Source of the DNA: an uncultured Verrucomicrobia subdivision 3 bacterium | Lineage (GTDB): Bacteria > Verrucomicrobiota > Verrucomicrobiia > Limisphaerales > UBA11358 | DNA: 64,000 bases | Direction: 5' to 3' | Assembly: GCA_903889895.1 (NCBI GenBank) | Contig: CAISYZ010000121.1 | Location: forward strand, 1 to 64,000 | Shown here: positions 56,066-64,000 of the stretch, in pieces | Position numbering within the stretch: the stretch's first letter is position 1 | Layout of the letters: the number at the start of each line of letters is the position of its first letter | Translations under genes and position numbers: made by a program | Notes under the pieces: model-generated | The model's input: the letters and a program-made list of their open reading frames with translations, nothing else | Told to the model about the DNA's origin: nothing | Database searches by the model: none

Positions 56066-57466
56066 TCACGGCTTTATTCTCAAAATCTCCGTCTCGCATT
56101 TGACGATATGTGTGGTCTCGCGTTTCTTGCCGTTCGGCGTTTTCGCCCACGCTTCTTGCAGGCTCACATCCACGGTCGTATGCACCACCGCGCCGCGTTC
56201 CACTTGGGCAGCGGAAAGGAACACGAACTTGCATTCGTGATAAATCCTTTCGGTTGGCACTGCCGGTTTGTCGTCCACAACTGATCCTTTGATCGAATTT
56301 AAAAACAGATCAAGATCATTTTCGGTAAAAATTGCTACGGTTAGTAGCACTTGATGCTGACGCAACCAAATGTTGATTATTTCGCCATCAATGCGTTTCT
56401 CGGCAAGTTTGGCATGGTTGGCGTCGAGTTCGATACCGACGCAGCCGCGTTTTAATCTAATGGCCGCGACGGCCGTCGTGCCGCCGCCGAGAAACGGGTC
56501 GAGCACCAAATCGCCTTCGTTGGTGGAGGCCAGCAGGCAACGCTCTATCAGGGCCACGGGCTTTTGCGTGGGATGTTTGCCAAAGGTCTTCTCCGCCCCG
56601 CTGGGCGCGGTCATGGTCCAGATGGGGGAAATATCGAATTCAGAATTTCGAGTTTCGAATTCAGACTTCGCAATTGTCCCCGGTTCGTCATTCGCAATTT
56701 GAAATTCGGAATTTCTCCAGACGGTTTTCATCTGCTTGCCGGTCACCTTGCGCATCTCCTGATAGTTGAACCGGTGCTTGCTCTTTTCATTCTTCGCGGC
56801 CCACAAAACGGTCTCGGTGCTGTGCGTGAAGTAGCGGCAGGAGAGATTCGGCGGCGGGTTGGGTTTCTCCCACGCGATGTCGTTGAGCAGCTTGTAGCCG
56901 AGCTGTTGCAGGGCGTAGCCAATGGAAAAAATGACGTGGTGGGTGCCGGAAACCCAGAGGGTGCCGTTGGGCTTGAGGACGCGCTGGCAACGCTTGAGCC
57001 ATTCCCGGTTAAACTCGTGGTTGAGTTCGGGTCCGCGGGATTTGTCCCAGTCGCCCTTGTCCACCTTGACCATTTTGCCGGCGTGGCAACTGATGCCGCC
57101 GTTGGAGAGAAAATACGGCGGGTCGGCAAAGATGGCATCGAAGCGGCCTTCGGGATATTTGGCGGCAATGGCATCGAGGAGTTCAAGGCAGTTGCCCTGA
57201 TAGAGCCAGAGCGCGCGGTCGGGGTCGGCAAAAGCAAGCCGGGGCGGGTCCTGCGGACGGCCACCGTGCGGATGGTCACCATTTTCTGCTCGGTGGCTCG
57301 GTGGCTCGGTGGCTAACTGGATGCTGCCGTCGTCCTTGAGTTCAAAGGGCAGTGTGGCCACGGGTTGGCCGTGAACAAAGTCAGCGTCAGCGTTGGCGGG
57401 AGCCGGTTTTGGCGCCGGAGGTTTCTGGCGGTAAAGGGGTTTGTCGGATTTGGGCTTGCGCGGCAC
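56066..57466 (-). CDS. beta-class DNA methyltransferase (N6-adenine or N4-cytosine)
   Basis: The 466-residue protein has a proline-rich N-terminal extension (about 1-80). The catalytic motif DPPY is at 115-118 (FADPPYFLSNGG), and the SAM motif DPFLGGGTT is near 323, so the order is that of beta-class enzymes. The target-recognition part between them carries an in-frame 27-residue insert (about 250-277) encoded by a palindromic DNA element (56635-56715). An octamer repeat (GCTCGGTG x3, 57288-57311) lies in the 5' part, upstream of the catalytic domain. A C-terminal extension of about 100 residues follows the core. The start is GTG 57466. It is paired with the downstream candidate endonuclease. 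Confidence 0.88.
   Translation of the reverse strand: MPRKPKSDKPLYRQKPPAPKPAPANADADFVHGQPVATLPFELKDDGSIQLATEPPSHRAENGDHPHGGRPQDPPRLAFADPDRALWLYQGNCLELLDAIAAKYPEGRFDAIFADPPYFLSNGGISCHAGKMVKVDKGDWDKSRGPELNHEFNREWLKRCQRVLKPNGTLWVSGTHHVIFSIGYALQQLGYKLLNDIAWEKPNPPPNLSCRYFTHSTETVLWAAKNEKSKHRFNYQEMRKVTGKQMKTVWRNSEFQIANDEPGTIAKSEFETRNSEFDISPIWTMTAPSGAEKTFGKHPTQKPVALIERCLLASTNEGDLVLDPFLGGGTTAVAAIRLKRGCVGIELDANHAKLAEKRIDGEIINIWLRQHQVLLTVAIFTENDLDLFLNSIKGSVVDDKPAVPTERIYHECKFVFLSAAQVERGAVVHTTVDVSLQEAWAKTPNGKKRETTHIVKCETEILRIKP
56635..56715. repeat. palindromic element inserted in frame in the methyltransferase
   Basis: About 81 bases are rich in GAATTC/GAAATTC-type inverted motifs (GAATTCAGAATTTCGAG on the left, CAATTTGAAATTCGGAATTTC-like on the right) around a central CCCCGGTTCG. 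The length is a multiple of three. It encodes a Ser-Glu-Phe-rich stretch absent from the normal motif pattern of the family. Boundaries are approximate. Confidence 0.65.
57288..57314. repeat. octanucleotide tandem repeat in the methyltransferase 5' region
   Basis: GCTCGGTG occurs three times in tandem, followed by GCT. The unit length is not a multiple of three, so loss or gain of one copy would shift the reading frame before the catalytic domain. Confidence 0.6.
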
Positions 57467-57658
57467 GCCCAGATCAATTGATCAGAAGTGGGGATCGGAT
57501 CAAGGCTAATCGGCGGGGGTGCGCCGGCCAAATTATGCGCTTGCCAAGCGGGGGCGGTTGGGCGAATGCTTTCCCGGTCTCCCTTGGGCCGGGCCGTTGG
57601 GTTGCGTTGGGCCGGGTCACGGGCAAATTCAATGCAATGGTAATGGAAAGGGTCCTTC

Positions 57659-58060
57659 ATGAAATCATACATGGTGCTGCGAAAGGCGTTCAAAAAGGTC
57701 GGCAGCAAAGCCGTGGCGGCGGAACTGAAACTCTCCCCCTCGCTGGTCTATCAGTGGTCGCGCGGACGGGCGGGCCAAAGCGCCGCGGCCAATCCGCTGG
57801 ACCGCGTGGCGCAACTGGTGGCGTTGACGGGCGATGCCGGGTTGCTGGACTGGTTGTGCGCGCAGGCGGGCGGCCTGTTCGTGCGCCCGGGGCAACTGCC
57901 GGCGCAGCTGAAGGAATATGAGCAGCTGTTGTTCACGGAGATTGAAAACACTTTCAAGCCATTGATCACGCCGCCGCCAGCCCTGCCGCAAGGCGGGCCG
58001 CAATGTCCGTTCCGCCGGCGCGGTCGCCGCTGCAACTTTCCCCAGCCGGCGCGGAACTAA
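57659..58060 (+). CDS. CII-like HTH regulator, C-terminus atypical
   Basis: The 133-residue protein has an HTH (AVAAELKLSPSLVYQWSRG, about 18-37) followed by NPLDRVAQLVALTGDAGLLD and WLCAQAGGLFV. This matches the pattern of CII/Cro-like small regulators common in Bacteroidota and Verrucomicrobiota. In relatives the C-terminal third is a helical segment; here it gives way to a Pro/Arg-rich end (ITPPPALPQGG, CPFRRRGRRCN), which suggests replacement or a frameshift after about residue 100. A good ribosome-binding site (GGAAAGGG) stands about 7 bases before the ATG. It is divergent from the methyltransferase and could regulate it. Confidence 0.7.
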   Translation: MKSYMVLRKAFKKVGSKAVAAELKLSPSLVYQWSRGRAGQSAAANPLDRVAQLVALTGDAGLLDWLCAQAGGLFVRPGQLPAQLKEYEQLLFTEIENTFKPLITPPPALPQGGPQCPFRRRGRRCNFPQPARN

Positions 58061-58074
58061 CTTCCACAACCGCG

Positions 58075-58410
58075 TCAGGAGCGGAGCATGGTGAGCAGCC
58101 TCTTGAACCGCTGGCTGGCCTTGACCGCGTGCGGTTGGCCGGCGGGCAGCAGGATCATCTCCCCGCCCGCCACGCGCTGCGGCTGGCCGGCGACCGTGAT
58201 TTCGGCCGCGCCTTCGAGCACCTGCACCAGCGCCGCGAACGGCGCGGTGTGCTCGCTCAACCCCTGCCCTTCGTCAAAGGCAAAGAGCGTGACGCTGCCG
58301 CTGGGTTGCCGGAGAATCTCCCGGCTCACGACCGCGCCCTCCTGATAGCTGACGAAGCCGGCGGTCGGGGTCGGCTGTGCGGCGGGGAGTCCCTTGGCTT
58401 TGGTTTTCAT
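58075..58410 (-). CDS. small cupin-domain protein
   Basis: The 111-residue single-domain cupin has motif 1 partly preserved (SEHTAPFAALVQVLEGAAEI; the usual first metal His is at the His of SEHT) and motif 2 as GGEMILLPAGQPHAV with the final His. It starts MKTKAKGLPAAQ at 58410. Single cupins of this type often bind a metal and act as small isomerases, dioxygenases or sensors; the substrate is unknown. It converges on the CII-like gene with 14 bases between stop codons. Confidence 0.8.
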   Translation of the reverse strand: MKTKAKGLPAAQPTPTAGFVSYQEGAVVSREILRQPSGSVTLFAFDEGQGLSEHTAPFAALVQVLEGAAEITVAGQPQRVAGGEMILLPAGQPHAVKASQRFKRLLTMLRS

Positions 58411-58530
58411 AAATGGATGGGGCCGGGGCGTCCGGCTTCGGGCGAGCGGCGGCGACTGTCCCAGCGTAAGGCCCGCCGGCCGGCGCGTCAATGGCGGGGG
58501 CGGTCAGGCGGATGACCCATTGAAGGTTCC

Positions 58531-58554
58531 CGGCGACGAGGGCGTCGCCGCTAC
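58531..58554. repeat. short REP-like hairpin
   Basis: A perfect 8-bp stem CGGCGACG / CGTCGCCG has a four-base loop and is followed by CTAC. It lies in the gene-free interval 58411-58874, which also holds the element at 58573-58672 and nothing else I can support. Confidence 0.5.
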
Positions 58555-58572
58555 TTTGTTTTGCCGCGGTCT

Positions 58573-58672
58573 CCGAAAGGGTTGAAATGGATTCGGGGAC
58601 GTGAACCCAGGGTAGCTCCTCGCCCGTCCGGCTCGGACCAACCCCGGGCTGAAGGCTTTGAATCCCTTGCGG
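58573..58672. repeat. dispersed element with imperfect terminal inverted repeats
   Basis: About 100 bases are bounded by CCGAAAGGGTT and the inverse of CCGCAAGGGATT. An inner inverted pair is AACCCAGGGTAG / CAACCCCGGGCTG. I recall this layout as a frequent dispersed repeat in Planctomycetota and Verrucomicrobiota chromosomes, but could not check copies here. Confidence 0.5.
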
Positions 58673-58874
58673 TGTAACCTTGCACTCGCCCCTGCCCCAC
58701 CGGGCGGGAATGGTTTTGAGCCAGGGTGCGGCGGGCAAGGCTTGGGTTCAAGGGCGGACATAATTCCCGAGTTCTCGGGATGGCAAAATATGCGAACCGG
58801 TGCATATTATCGGGCAATATCACCCTCATACGTTAAGCTTTGAAGCCACCCCAATATTGTTGAGAAGCGGAGAG

Positions 58875-61800
58875 ATGATTTACGCCTGGCAACAACGCAT
58901 GCAAACGCCTGACCTTTTCCATCCCAAAACCAAGCTGGCGCGGCTGGGCCAATCCGTTCGCCCGGCCCGGCGGCGGGGATTGATTTGGTTGGCGCTGGCG
59001 ATGGGCTTGGGCCTGTCAGCCGTGAGCGGCCGGGCGGCCACCATCAACTGGGGCACGCCAGTAACCATCAGTGGCGACTCGGATGTCACCAATGCGGGCA
59101 CCGGGATCGGCGCCTATTTTGAAGGCGGTGCCGGAGCGAACCAGACCATCAACGGCGTCACGTTCACGAACATGGGCGGCACGACGACGTGGGGCAACCT
59201 GACTTTCTCCGGCAGCGGCACGTTCGCTTACAACACCAACGGCATGGGCAACAACGTCGGCACGTTTGCCAGTCTAAGCGCCGCCTATTCCAACGCGCTT
59301 TCCGGGGGCATCTGGATCCCGGGCAACGCGGCGGTTACCGTGACCTTGAATAATCTGACGGTCGGCCATCAATACACCGTTCAGTATTGGGCGAATGACA
59401 GCCGGTATCCCGGCGTGCAAACCAACCGCTACAGCACGATCAGCGGCAACTGGGGCAGCGGAAATAAACTGCTGTTCAACACCACCCATGTGGCCGGCGG
59501 CGTCGGCCAGTATGTGCTGGGCACCTTTTTGGCCGATGCGACCAGCCAGGCGTTCGTCATCACCGGAGGCAACCTCACCAGCGGCGGTTCGGCCGACGCC
59601 CAAACCGCGGCCATTCAGGTGCGGGACAATGGCGCGTATGTTTACACCCCGCCGTCATTCACCGCGACGCGGGTGAATCTGGCCAAGTATCAACCGGTGA
59701 CCACGGATTCCACGAACGGATCACAGGGCGCGCAGTTTATCACGGACGGCCTGACGGTGAATGACAGCTACTGGCAGAGCGGTGGAGTCGCGCCGCATTG
59801 GGCGCAGGTGACCTTTCCGTTTCCGGTGCCGGTGGGCAGCGTCCAACTGGCCATGGGTCTGGACAGCGTGCCGCCGCCGACAATTTTCAAGTTGCAGTAT
59901 TTGACCAATGGAACCTGGATGAACGTGCCCGGCACCAGCGTGGGCAGCAACACCAACAAGGAAGTGAACCTGGTATTCACCACGCCAATCACGGCGTCCT
60001 CATTCCGGTTTTACGATTCGCTGGACGGGAATGTTTATATCCGGGAAATGGCACTCTATCCGCCGAATGGCACGAATGGTTATCCCTTTGGGACGGATTT
60101 CAATATTGATCTGGCGCGCAAACAGCCGACCTATGCGACCGCCAATACCTATGGCAACTGGCCCTTGCTGGCCACGGACGGGCGGGTCAATGCGGCGTCC
60201 GCCTGGGAAACCACGCTGGTGGGGAGCAATGCCTTGCAGATCAACCTGCAGTTCACGAACACGATCGGCAGCGCCCATCTGTATTCCGGCGCGACGGGCG
60301 TGCCGCCGCTGACCAACTTTGTTCTGCAATACTGGACGGCGGGCGCCTGGGCGAATATTCCCGGCGGTAGTGTAACGGGCAACACCAATGGAGCGCTGGT
60401 CATTCCCTTCACCACGCCGGTGACGACAACCAAGGTGCAACTGGTGTTCACCAATGCCGGCGTGAGCGCGGTGCAGGAATTATGCATTTTCTCAGCGAAC
60501 AGCAACGGCGGTTATCCGCTGGGCACCGGCGTGACCACCAATCTGCCGGTCGCGGCGAAATATGATACTTACACCGACTCTTATTACTACTTGAGCAATT
60601 CAGCGACCGCCCAAGTAATCATCGAGAGCAACGGGGTGCCGGTGCCGGGCCCGGCGGCCGGGACGAACTGGGCCGGGCAATATCAGGTGCTGTTAAATTA
60701 TGACAATGGCTCTTATCGCTTGATCAACCGCAACACCGGCCTGTGCCTGGCGGGGGCGCAGTTGACGACCAATGCCGGGGCAGCCTTGGTCGATGAGGAC
60801 TATGCCGCGCTGCCGGATCAAGACTGGTTTTTACAGCCCATCGATGGCGTGAATTATTATCTGGTGAACCAATTCAGCGGGTTGGGGCTGGACCAGCAAG
60901 GCGGAGCGCTGGTGCAGAATGTCCCGACCAACCGCACCAGTCAATACTGGCAGATTTCCCCTGCCAAAATCTTCCCCAAGAAAGGCATCGCTGGCTCGTG
61001 GGGCGGTTATCCCGTCACCTTCGCCGGCAATTGGACTTATGGCTGGTGGTATGGCTCGAACCCGAATTTACCCGGGGTCAATTATTTTCCCATGGATCCC
61101 GACACTTGGTATCGCGGCAGCACCGTGGCGGGAAATCTATGGACCTTGCAGCCCGGCTGGCGGAAGGCGGGCTATTCGTTGAATGTCATGGGCTACAATG
61201 AGCCGGACATGGTAGGCCAGGCCGATATTGATGCGACCAATGGCGCCATCTATTGGATGAACGATCAAAATCTGGATTTGCCGCTGGCGGGACCGGCGGC
61301 GGGCAATGTGAACGGCACCTGGAATCAAATATTCTACGGATACATCACCAATTGGGGCTGCCACGTGGATTACCTGCCCGCCCATGAATACCCCGGTAAC
61401 AATTCCAGCGGATCGTCCGGCATTTGGATCAACACCTTGAATACCGCCTACAATACCTATGGCATCCCCATGTGGATGACTGAATTCGGGGTGGTGGACT
61501 GGGGTGGCACCGGTTATTGGAACGAGGAGGATAATTACACCGCCATGGCCGAATTTTTGTGGCGGGCGGAAAGTGTGACTTGGCTGCGAAAGTATTCCAT
61601 GTTTATTTTCAGAGGCGCCATGGCTACCAATCTGTGGACGCGAACCACGCCCGCTCCGACCTCAAACGCCTATGATACCAATGGCGTCTTGACTCCCTTC
61701 GGCGAACTCTATGCGGCGTGGGATGATGATGCGAACGTGGAGACCAACAAGGCTTATTTTGTTTTCAACAGCAGCACGCGCAAACAACTGGCCAACCTGC

Positions 61801-63533
61801 TCGACCCGCAATATCCCGATGCCAAAAGCATTCTCGTGCGGGACAGCGCCACCCAATGGACATTGCAGCCCGCGCCTACCACCGGAAAGTATTACTTGGT
61901 TTCGGCTCTGGACGGACGGCGACTTAGCTATAATGGAACTAACGTCACACTGGCTGCGCCGGGCACCACGGGCACGACCGTCCAATGGTCGCTGGCCTCC
62001 TATCAATACGGCTGGTATTATCTGCAGCATCCCGCCACCGGCAAAGAGCTGTCACTAGCCTATAACAACTCATCTTTGACCGCCACCTACAGCATGGTGA
62101 CCAACACCACCACCGGCACCGCCGTCGAGTGGCGCTTCATCGTGCCTTACACTCCCCCTGTCATCGTTTGGACGGGAGGCACCAACGCCTCATGGATTTC
62201 GCCCGCCAATTGGGATTCCATCAATTTGAATCCCATCATCAACCAGAGAGGGGATTTTGCGGTGGCCTTCAATAATCTCTCCACCAACAACCTGAACACG
62301 GTGCTGAATTTTGCGAATAATCCCGCCGTCTCGAATAACTTCACCGTTTATGGCATTACGGTGAGCAACCCGCCCGGGCCCGTCACCATCGAGGCGACCA
62401 ACACCCTGACGGTTGGCAATTTTATTGACCTTTCCGGGGCCAGCCAGAACCTGACCATCAATTCACCGTTGTTCATCGGAGAGCAGCAGGGTTACGCGCG
62501 GCATTTCTGGACGGTAGCCAGCACGCGCACGTTAAGCCTTAACGGTGGCGTAACCGGAGCCAACGACCTGATCATTGCCGGCGGCGGCACGGTATCGCTG
62601 GGCGGGACCAACACTTATACCGGCAATACGATTATCAGCAACAACACGCTGCTGACGATTAGTGGAGCGGGACAGTTGGGCGGTGGCAACTACACTTCGG
62701 CCATCACGGATAATGGAACTTTCAACTACAACAGTGCCGCCGACCAGACCTTGTCCGGGAACATTTCCGGCACCGGATCGGTGACTGTGAATGGCATGGG
62801 CAACTTGACGCTTTCCGGCACCAACACCTACACCGGCAACACCACAATCAACAGCGGTGGCACACTTGCTTTGAGCGGCAGCGGTTGGCTGGCCAGTCAG
62901 AAAATCATCGTGGCCGGCGGGGGAACTTTTGACATTTCAGCGACAACGACCACCTTTACGTTTGGCAGCGGCGTCAAATTGACGAACAGTTCGGCGGGGG
63001 CGTTGATCAACGGCAACAACGATTGCACCGTGGGCACTCTCTGGCTGGTGACCGATGGCATCAACCCCGCTTTCATCCAAACGAATGGCACAATGACCTT
63101 GTCCGCAAGCGCGGTATTCATGGTCAACAACACCGGCACCATACTGGGTGTCGGCCATCACACGATCATTGCGGCGGCGACGGCAGGCAATCAAGGGCGG
63201 GTGACAGGCCCGCTGCCATCCGTTGCGGTCACGGGCAGCGGCACGGCAGGAACGGTTGCCTTGCAAACCAATGCCACGGGCGGTTTGGATTTGGTGGTGA
63301 CCAGCAGCACTTCAACGTCGCCGACGAGTCTGAATTTTGGGTTCAGCAGCGGTGCGCTGACACTGACCTGGCCGGCGGATCACCTGGGTTGGATTGCACA
63401 GTCCAATGCAGTGAATTTGGGAAACTCGAACTACTGGTTTGACATCCCCGGTTCAGAATCGGCTACGAACCTCAGCATACCCATCAAACCAGCCGTGCCT
63501 CAGGTGTTTTATCGACTCCGCTATCCATTCTGA
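58875..63533 (+). CDS. secreted GH128-like glycosidase with F5/8C, ricin and beta-strand repeats
   Basis: The 1552-residue protein has a signal segment (about 35-54), an N-terminal beta domain, and two F5/8-type-C-like domains (about 267-400 and 411-545). A ricin-like domain lies at about 563-695. An Asl1/GH128-like catalytic domain follows at about 697-945, with GYNEPD near 772 and WMTEFGVVDW near 865 (Glu residues as acid/base and nucleophile). A second ricin-like domain is at about 958-1088. Autotransporter-associated beta-strand repeats lie at about 1232-1335 (TNTYTGNT twice). The C-terminal tail ends VFYRLRYPF. GH128 enzymes cleave beta-1,3-glucans. ATG 58875 was chosen because GGAGAG lies just upstream. 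Confidence 0.85.
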   Translation: MIYAWQQRMQTPDLFHPKTKLARLGQSVRPARRRGLIWLALAMGLGLSAVSGRAATINWGTPVTISGDSDVTNAGTGIGAYFEGGAGANQTINGVTFTNMGGTTTWGNLTFSGSGTFAYNTNGMGNNVGTFASLSAAYSNALSGGIWIPGNAAVTVTLNNLTVGHQYTVQYWANDSRYPGVQTNRYSTISGNWGSGNKLLFNTTHVAGGVGQYVLGTFLADATSQAFVITGGNLTSGGSADAQTAAIQVRDNGAYVYTPPSFTATRVNLAKYQPVTTDSTNGSQGAQFITDGLTVNDSYWQSGGVAPHWAQVTFPFPVPVGSVQLAMGLDSVPPPTIFKLQYLTNGTWMNVPGTSVGSNTNKEVNLVFTTPITASSFRFYDSLDGNVYIREMALYPPNGTNGYPFGTDFNIDLARKQPTYATANTYGNWPLLATDGRVNAASAWETTLVGSNALQINLQFTNTIGSAHLYSGATGVPPLTNFVLQYWTAGAWANIPGGSVTGNTNGALVIPFTTPVTTTKVQLVFTNAGVSAVQELCIFSANSNGGYPLGTGVTTNLPVAAKYDTYTDSYYYLSNSATAQVIIESNGVPVPGPAAGTNWAGQYQVLLNYDNGSYRLINRNTGLCLAGAQLTTNAGAALVDEDYAALPDQDWFLQPIDGVNYYLVNQFSGLGLDQQGGALVQNVPTNRTSQYWQISPAKIFPKKGIAGSWGGYPVTFAGNWTYGWWYGSNPNLPGVNYFPMDPDTWYRGSTVAGNLWTLQPGWRKAGYSLNVMGYNEPDMVGQADIDATNGAIYWMNDQNLDLPLAGPAAGNVNGTWNQIFYGYITNWGCHVDYLPAHEYPGNNSSGSSGIWINTLNTAYNTYGIPMWMTEFGVVDWGGTGYWNEEDNYTAMAEFLWRAESVTWLRKYSMFIFRGAMATNLWTRTTPAPTSNAYDTNGVLTPFGELYAAWDDDANVETNKAYFVFNSSTRKQLANLLDPQYPDAKSILVRDSATQWTLQPAPTTGKYYLVSALDGRRLSYNGTNVTLAAPGTTGTTVQWSLASYQYGWYYLQHPATGKELSLAYNNSSLTATYSMVTNTTTGTAVEWRFIVPYTPPVIVWTGGTNASWISPANWDSINLNPIINQRGDFAVAFNNLSTNNLNTVLNFANNPAVSNNFTVYGITVSNPPGPVTIEATNTLTVGNFIDLSGASQNLTINSPLFIGEQQGYARHFWTVASTRTLSLNGGVTGANDLIIAGGGTVSLGGTNTYTGNTIISNNTLLTISGAGQLGGGNYTSAITDNGTFNYNSAADQTLSGNISGTGSVTVNGMGNLTLSGTNTYTGNTTINSGGTLALSGSGWLASQKIIVAGGGTFDISATTTTFTFGSGVKLTNSSAGALINGNNDCTVGTLWLVTDGINPAFIQTNGTMTLSASAVFMVNNTGTILGVGHHTIIAAATAGNQGRVTGPLPSVAVTGSGTAGTVALQTNATGGLDLVVTSSTSTSPTSLNFGFSSGALTLTWPADHLGWIAQSNAVNLGNSNYWFDIPGSESATNLSIPIKPAVPQVFYRLRYPF

Positions 63534-63684
63534 TAATTAATGCCAGGGGGTGACTGGGGATTAATTGTGCGAACGAACGCGAAAATCAGCTTGCAAACTT
63601 CAGTGGCTGGCCAAGAATTTTAGCCTGTTCCCATCGCCCAACGCGGGCATAAATCAGAATGGGAACCGCGCATAAAATACATTT

Positions 63685-64000
63685 ATGATCCACCAGTTGA
63701 ATGGGCGTTTCCGTCGTTGTCGCTGCCTGCTGGCCCTGAGTTTGGCGGTTTAACGTCCAGCCGCTCGTAGCCAACGGCGGGTTTGAGACGGGAGATTTTA
63801 CAGGCTGGACGGCCAGCGGAAATTTTGTTTATTGCTCCGTCAGCAGCAGCAGCACTTACGTCCACTCGGGCACTTGGGGCGCGGAGATGGGGCCGTCCAG
63901 CACATTGGGATATTTGTCCCAAACCCTGACCACCACGCCGGGGCAGATTTACTCCCTGTCCTACTGGCTGATCAATCCCGCCACCGGCACGCCCAATGAA
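63685..64000 (+). pseudogene. 5' part of a secreted protein, frameshifted near the signal peptide
   Basis: An ATG at 63685 opens a signal peptide (MIHQLNGRFRRCRCLLALSL) that hits TAA at 63751. One base further on, another frame continues LVANGGFETGDFTGWTASGN and on through VHSGTWGAEMGPSSTLGYLS and LTTTPGQIYSLSYWL to the window end. That frame has no start codon after its last stop. The two halves fit one secreted beta-sandwich protein of a type common in PVC genomes if a single T is removed from the run at 63749-63751. The gene runs off the window, so the full domain layout is unknown. Sequencing error and true inactivation cannot be separated. Confidence 0.6.

Overview
The window looks like chromosomal DNA of a free-living, GC-rich, polysaccharide-degrading bacterium of the PVC group, most likely Verrucomicrobiota (Pedosphaera/Limisphaerales-like). 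This is an inference. It rests on a pseudopilin with an H-x9-DG-type C-terminus, very long Asn/Thr/Gly-rich secreted enzymes with a common C-terminal tail, autotransporter-associated beta-strand repeats, weak or absent Shine-Dalgarno sequences, and many small palindromic intergenic elements. No taxonomic marker was searched.

Layout. 1-6.4 kb: a tight minus-strand operon prc / small secreted protein / yacG, a CLC chloride transporter, and a membrane protein overlapping a methyltransferase. 6.4-9.2 kb: an AT-richer accessory block with an EcoRI-type adenine methyltransferase and a DUF262-HNH nuclease. It sits directly against the remnant of another DNA methyltransferase that has lost its catalytic motif. 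9.3-10.5 kb: an exact 15 x 21-bp array upstream of a small beta-sandwich protein gene. 10.6-22.7 kb: mostly housekeeping genes (FKBP isomerase, DegP/HtrA protease, CbpA-like DnaJ, gltX, rlmN, Tat-exported aldo/keto reductase, hisH) plus envelope proteins.

22.8-34.7 kb: a starch/maltodextrin locus of seven plus-strand genes. These are a secreted GH57 enzyme with a starch-binding module, a NarL-type sensor kinase and response regulator, a multi-module secreted protein, a pseudopilin, a GH13 amylase and an SLC45/GPH-type sugar transporter. It ends at a bidirectional terminator shared with ilvE. 35.7 kb: tRNA-Glu(TTC). 36-51 kb: a DUF3592 membrane protein, a beta-helix protein, a kelch/FN3 protein, a glycosyltransferase, a multi-PAS hybrid histidine kinase split by an apparent frameshift, and a pectate-lyase-like protein.

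51-58.4 kb: a second accessory block. It holds a small coiled-coil protein, a second beta-sandwich/FN3 protein with a second 21-bp array (12 units) upstream, a SEC-C/coiled-coil protein with a RelE-like tail, a candidate restriction-modification pair, a CII-like regulator and a cupin. 58.9-64 kb: a 1552-residue GH128-like secreted protein and the beginning of another secreted protein that carries a frameshift.

The most unusual signals are these: (i) two unrelated 21-bp near-palindromic arrays, each upstream of a gene of the same protein type; (ii) in-frame palindromic inserts inside DNA methyltransferase genes; (iii) turnover of modification systems at 6.5-9.2 kb; (iv) a common C-terminal tail ending in F/Y-Y/F-R on five unrelated secreted proteins; (v) three probable frameshifts.
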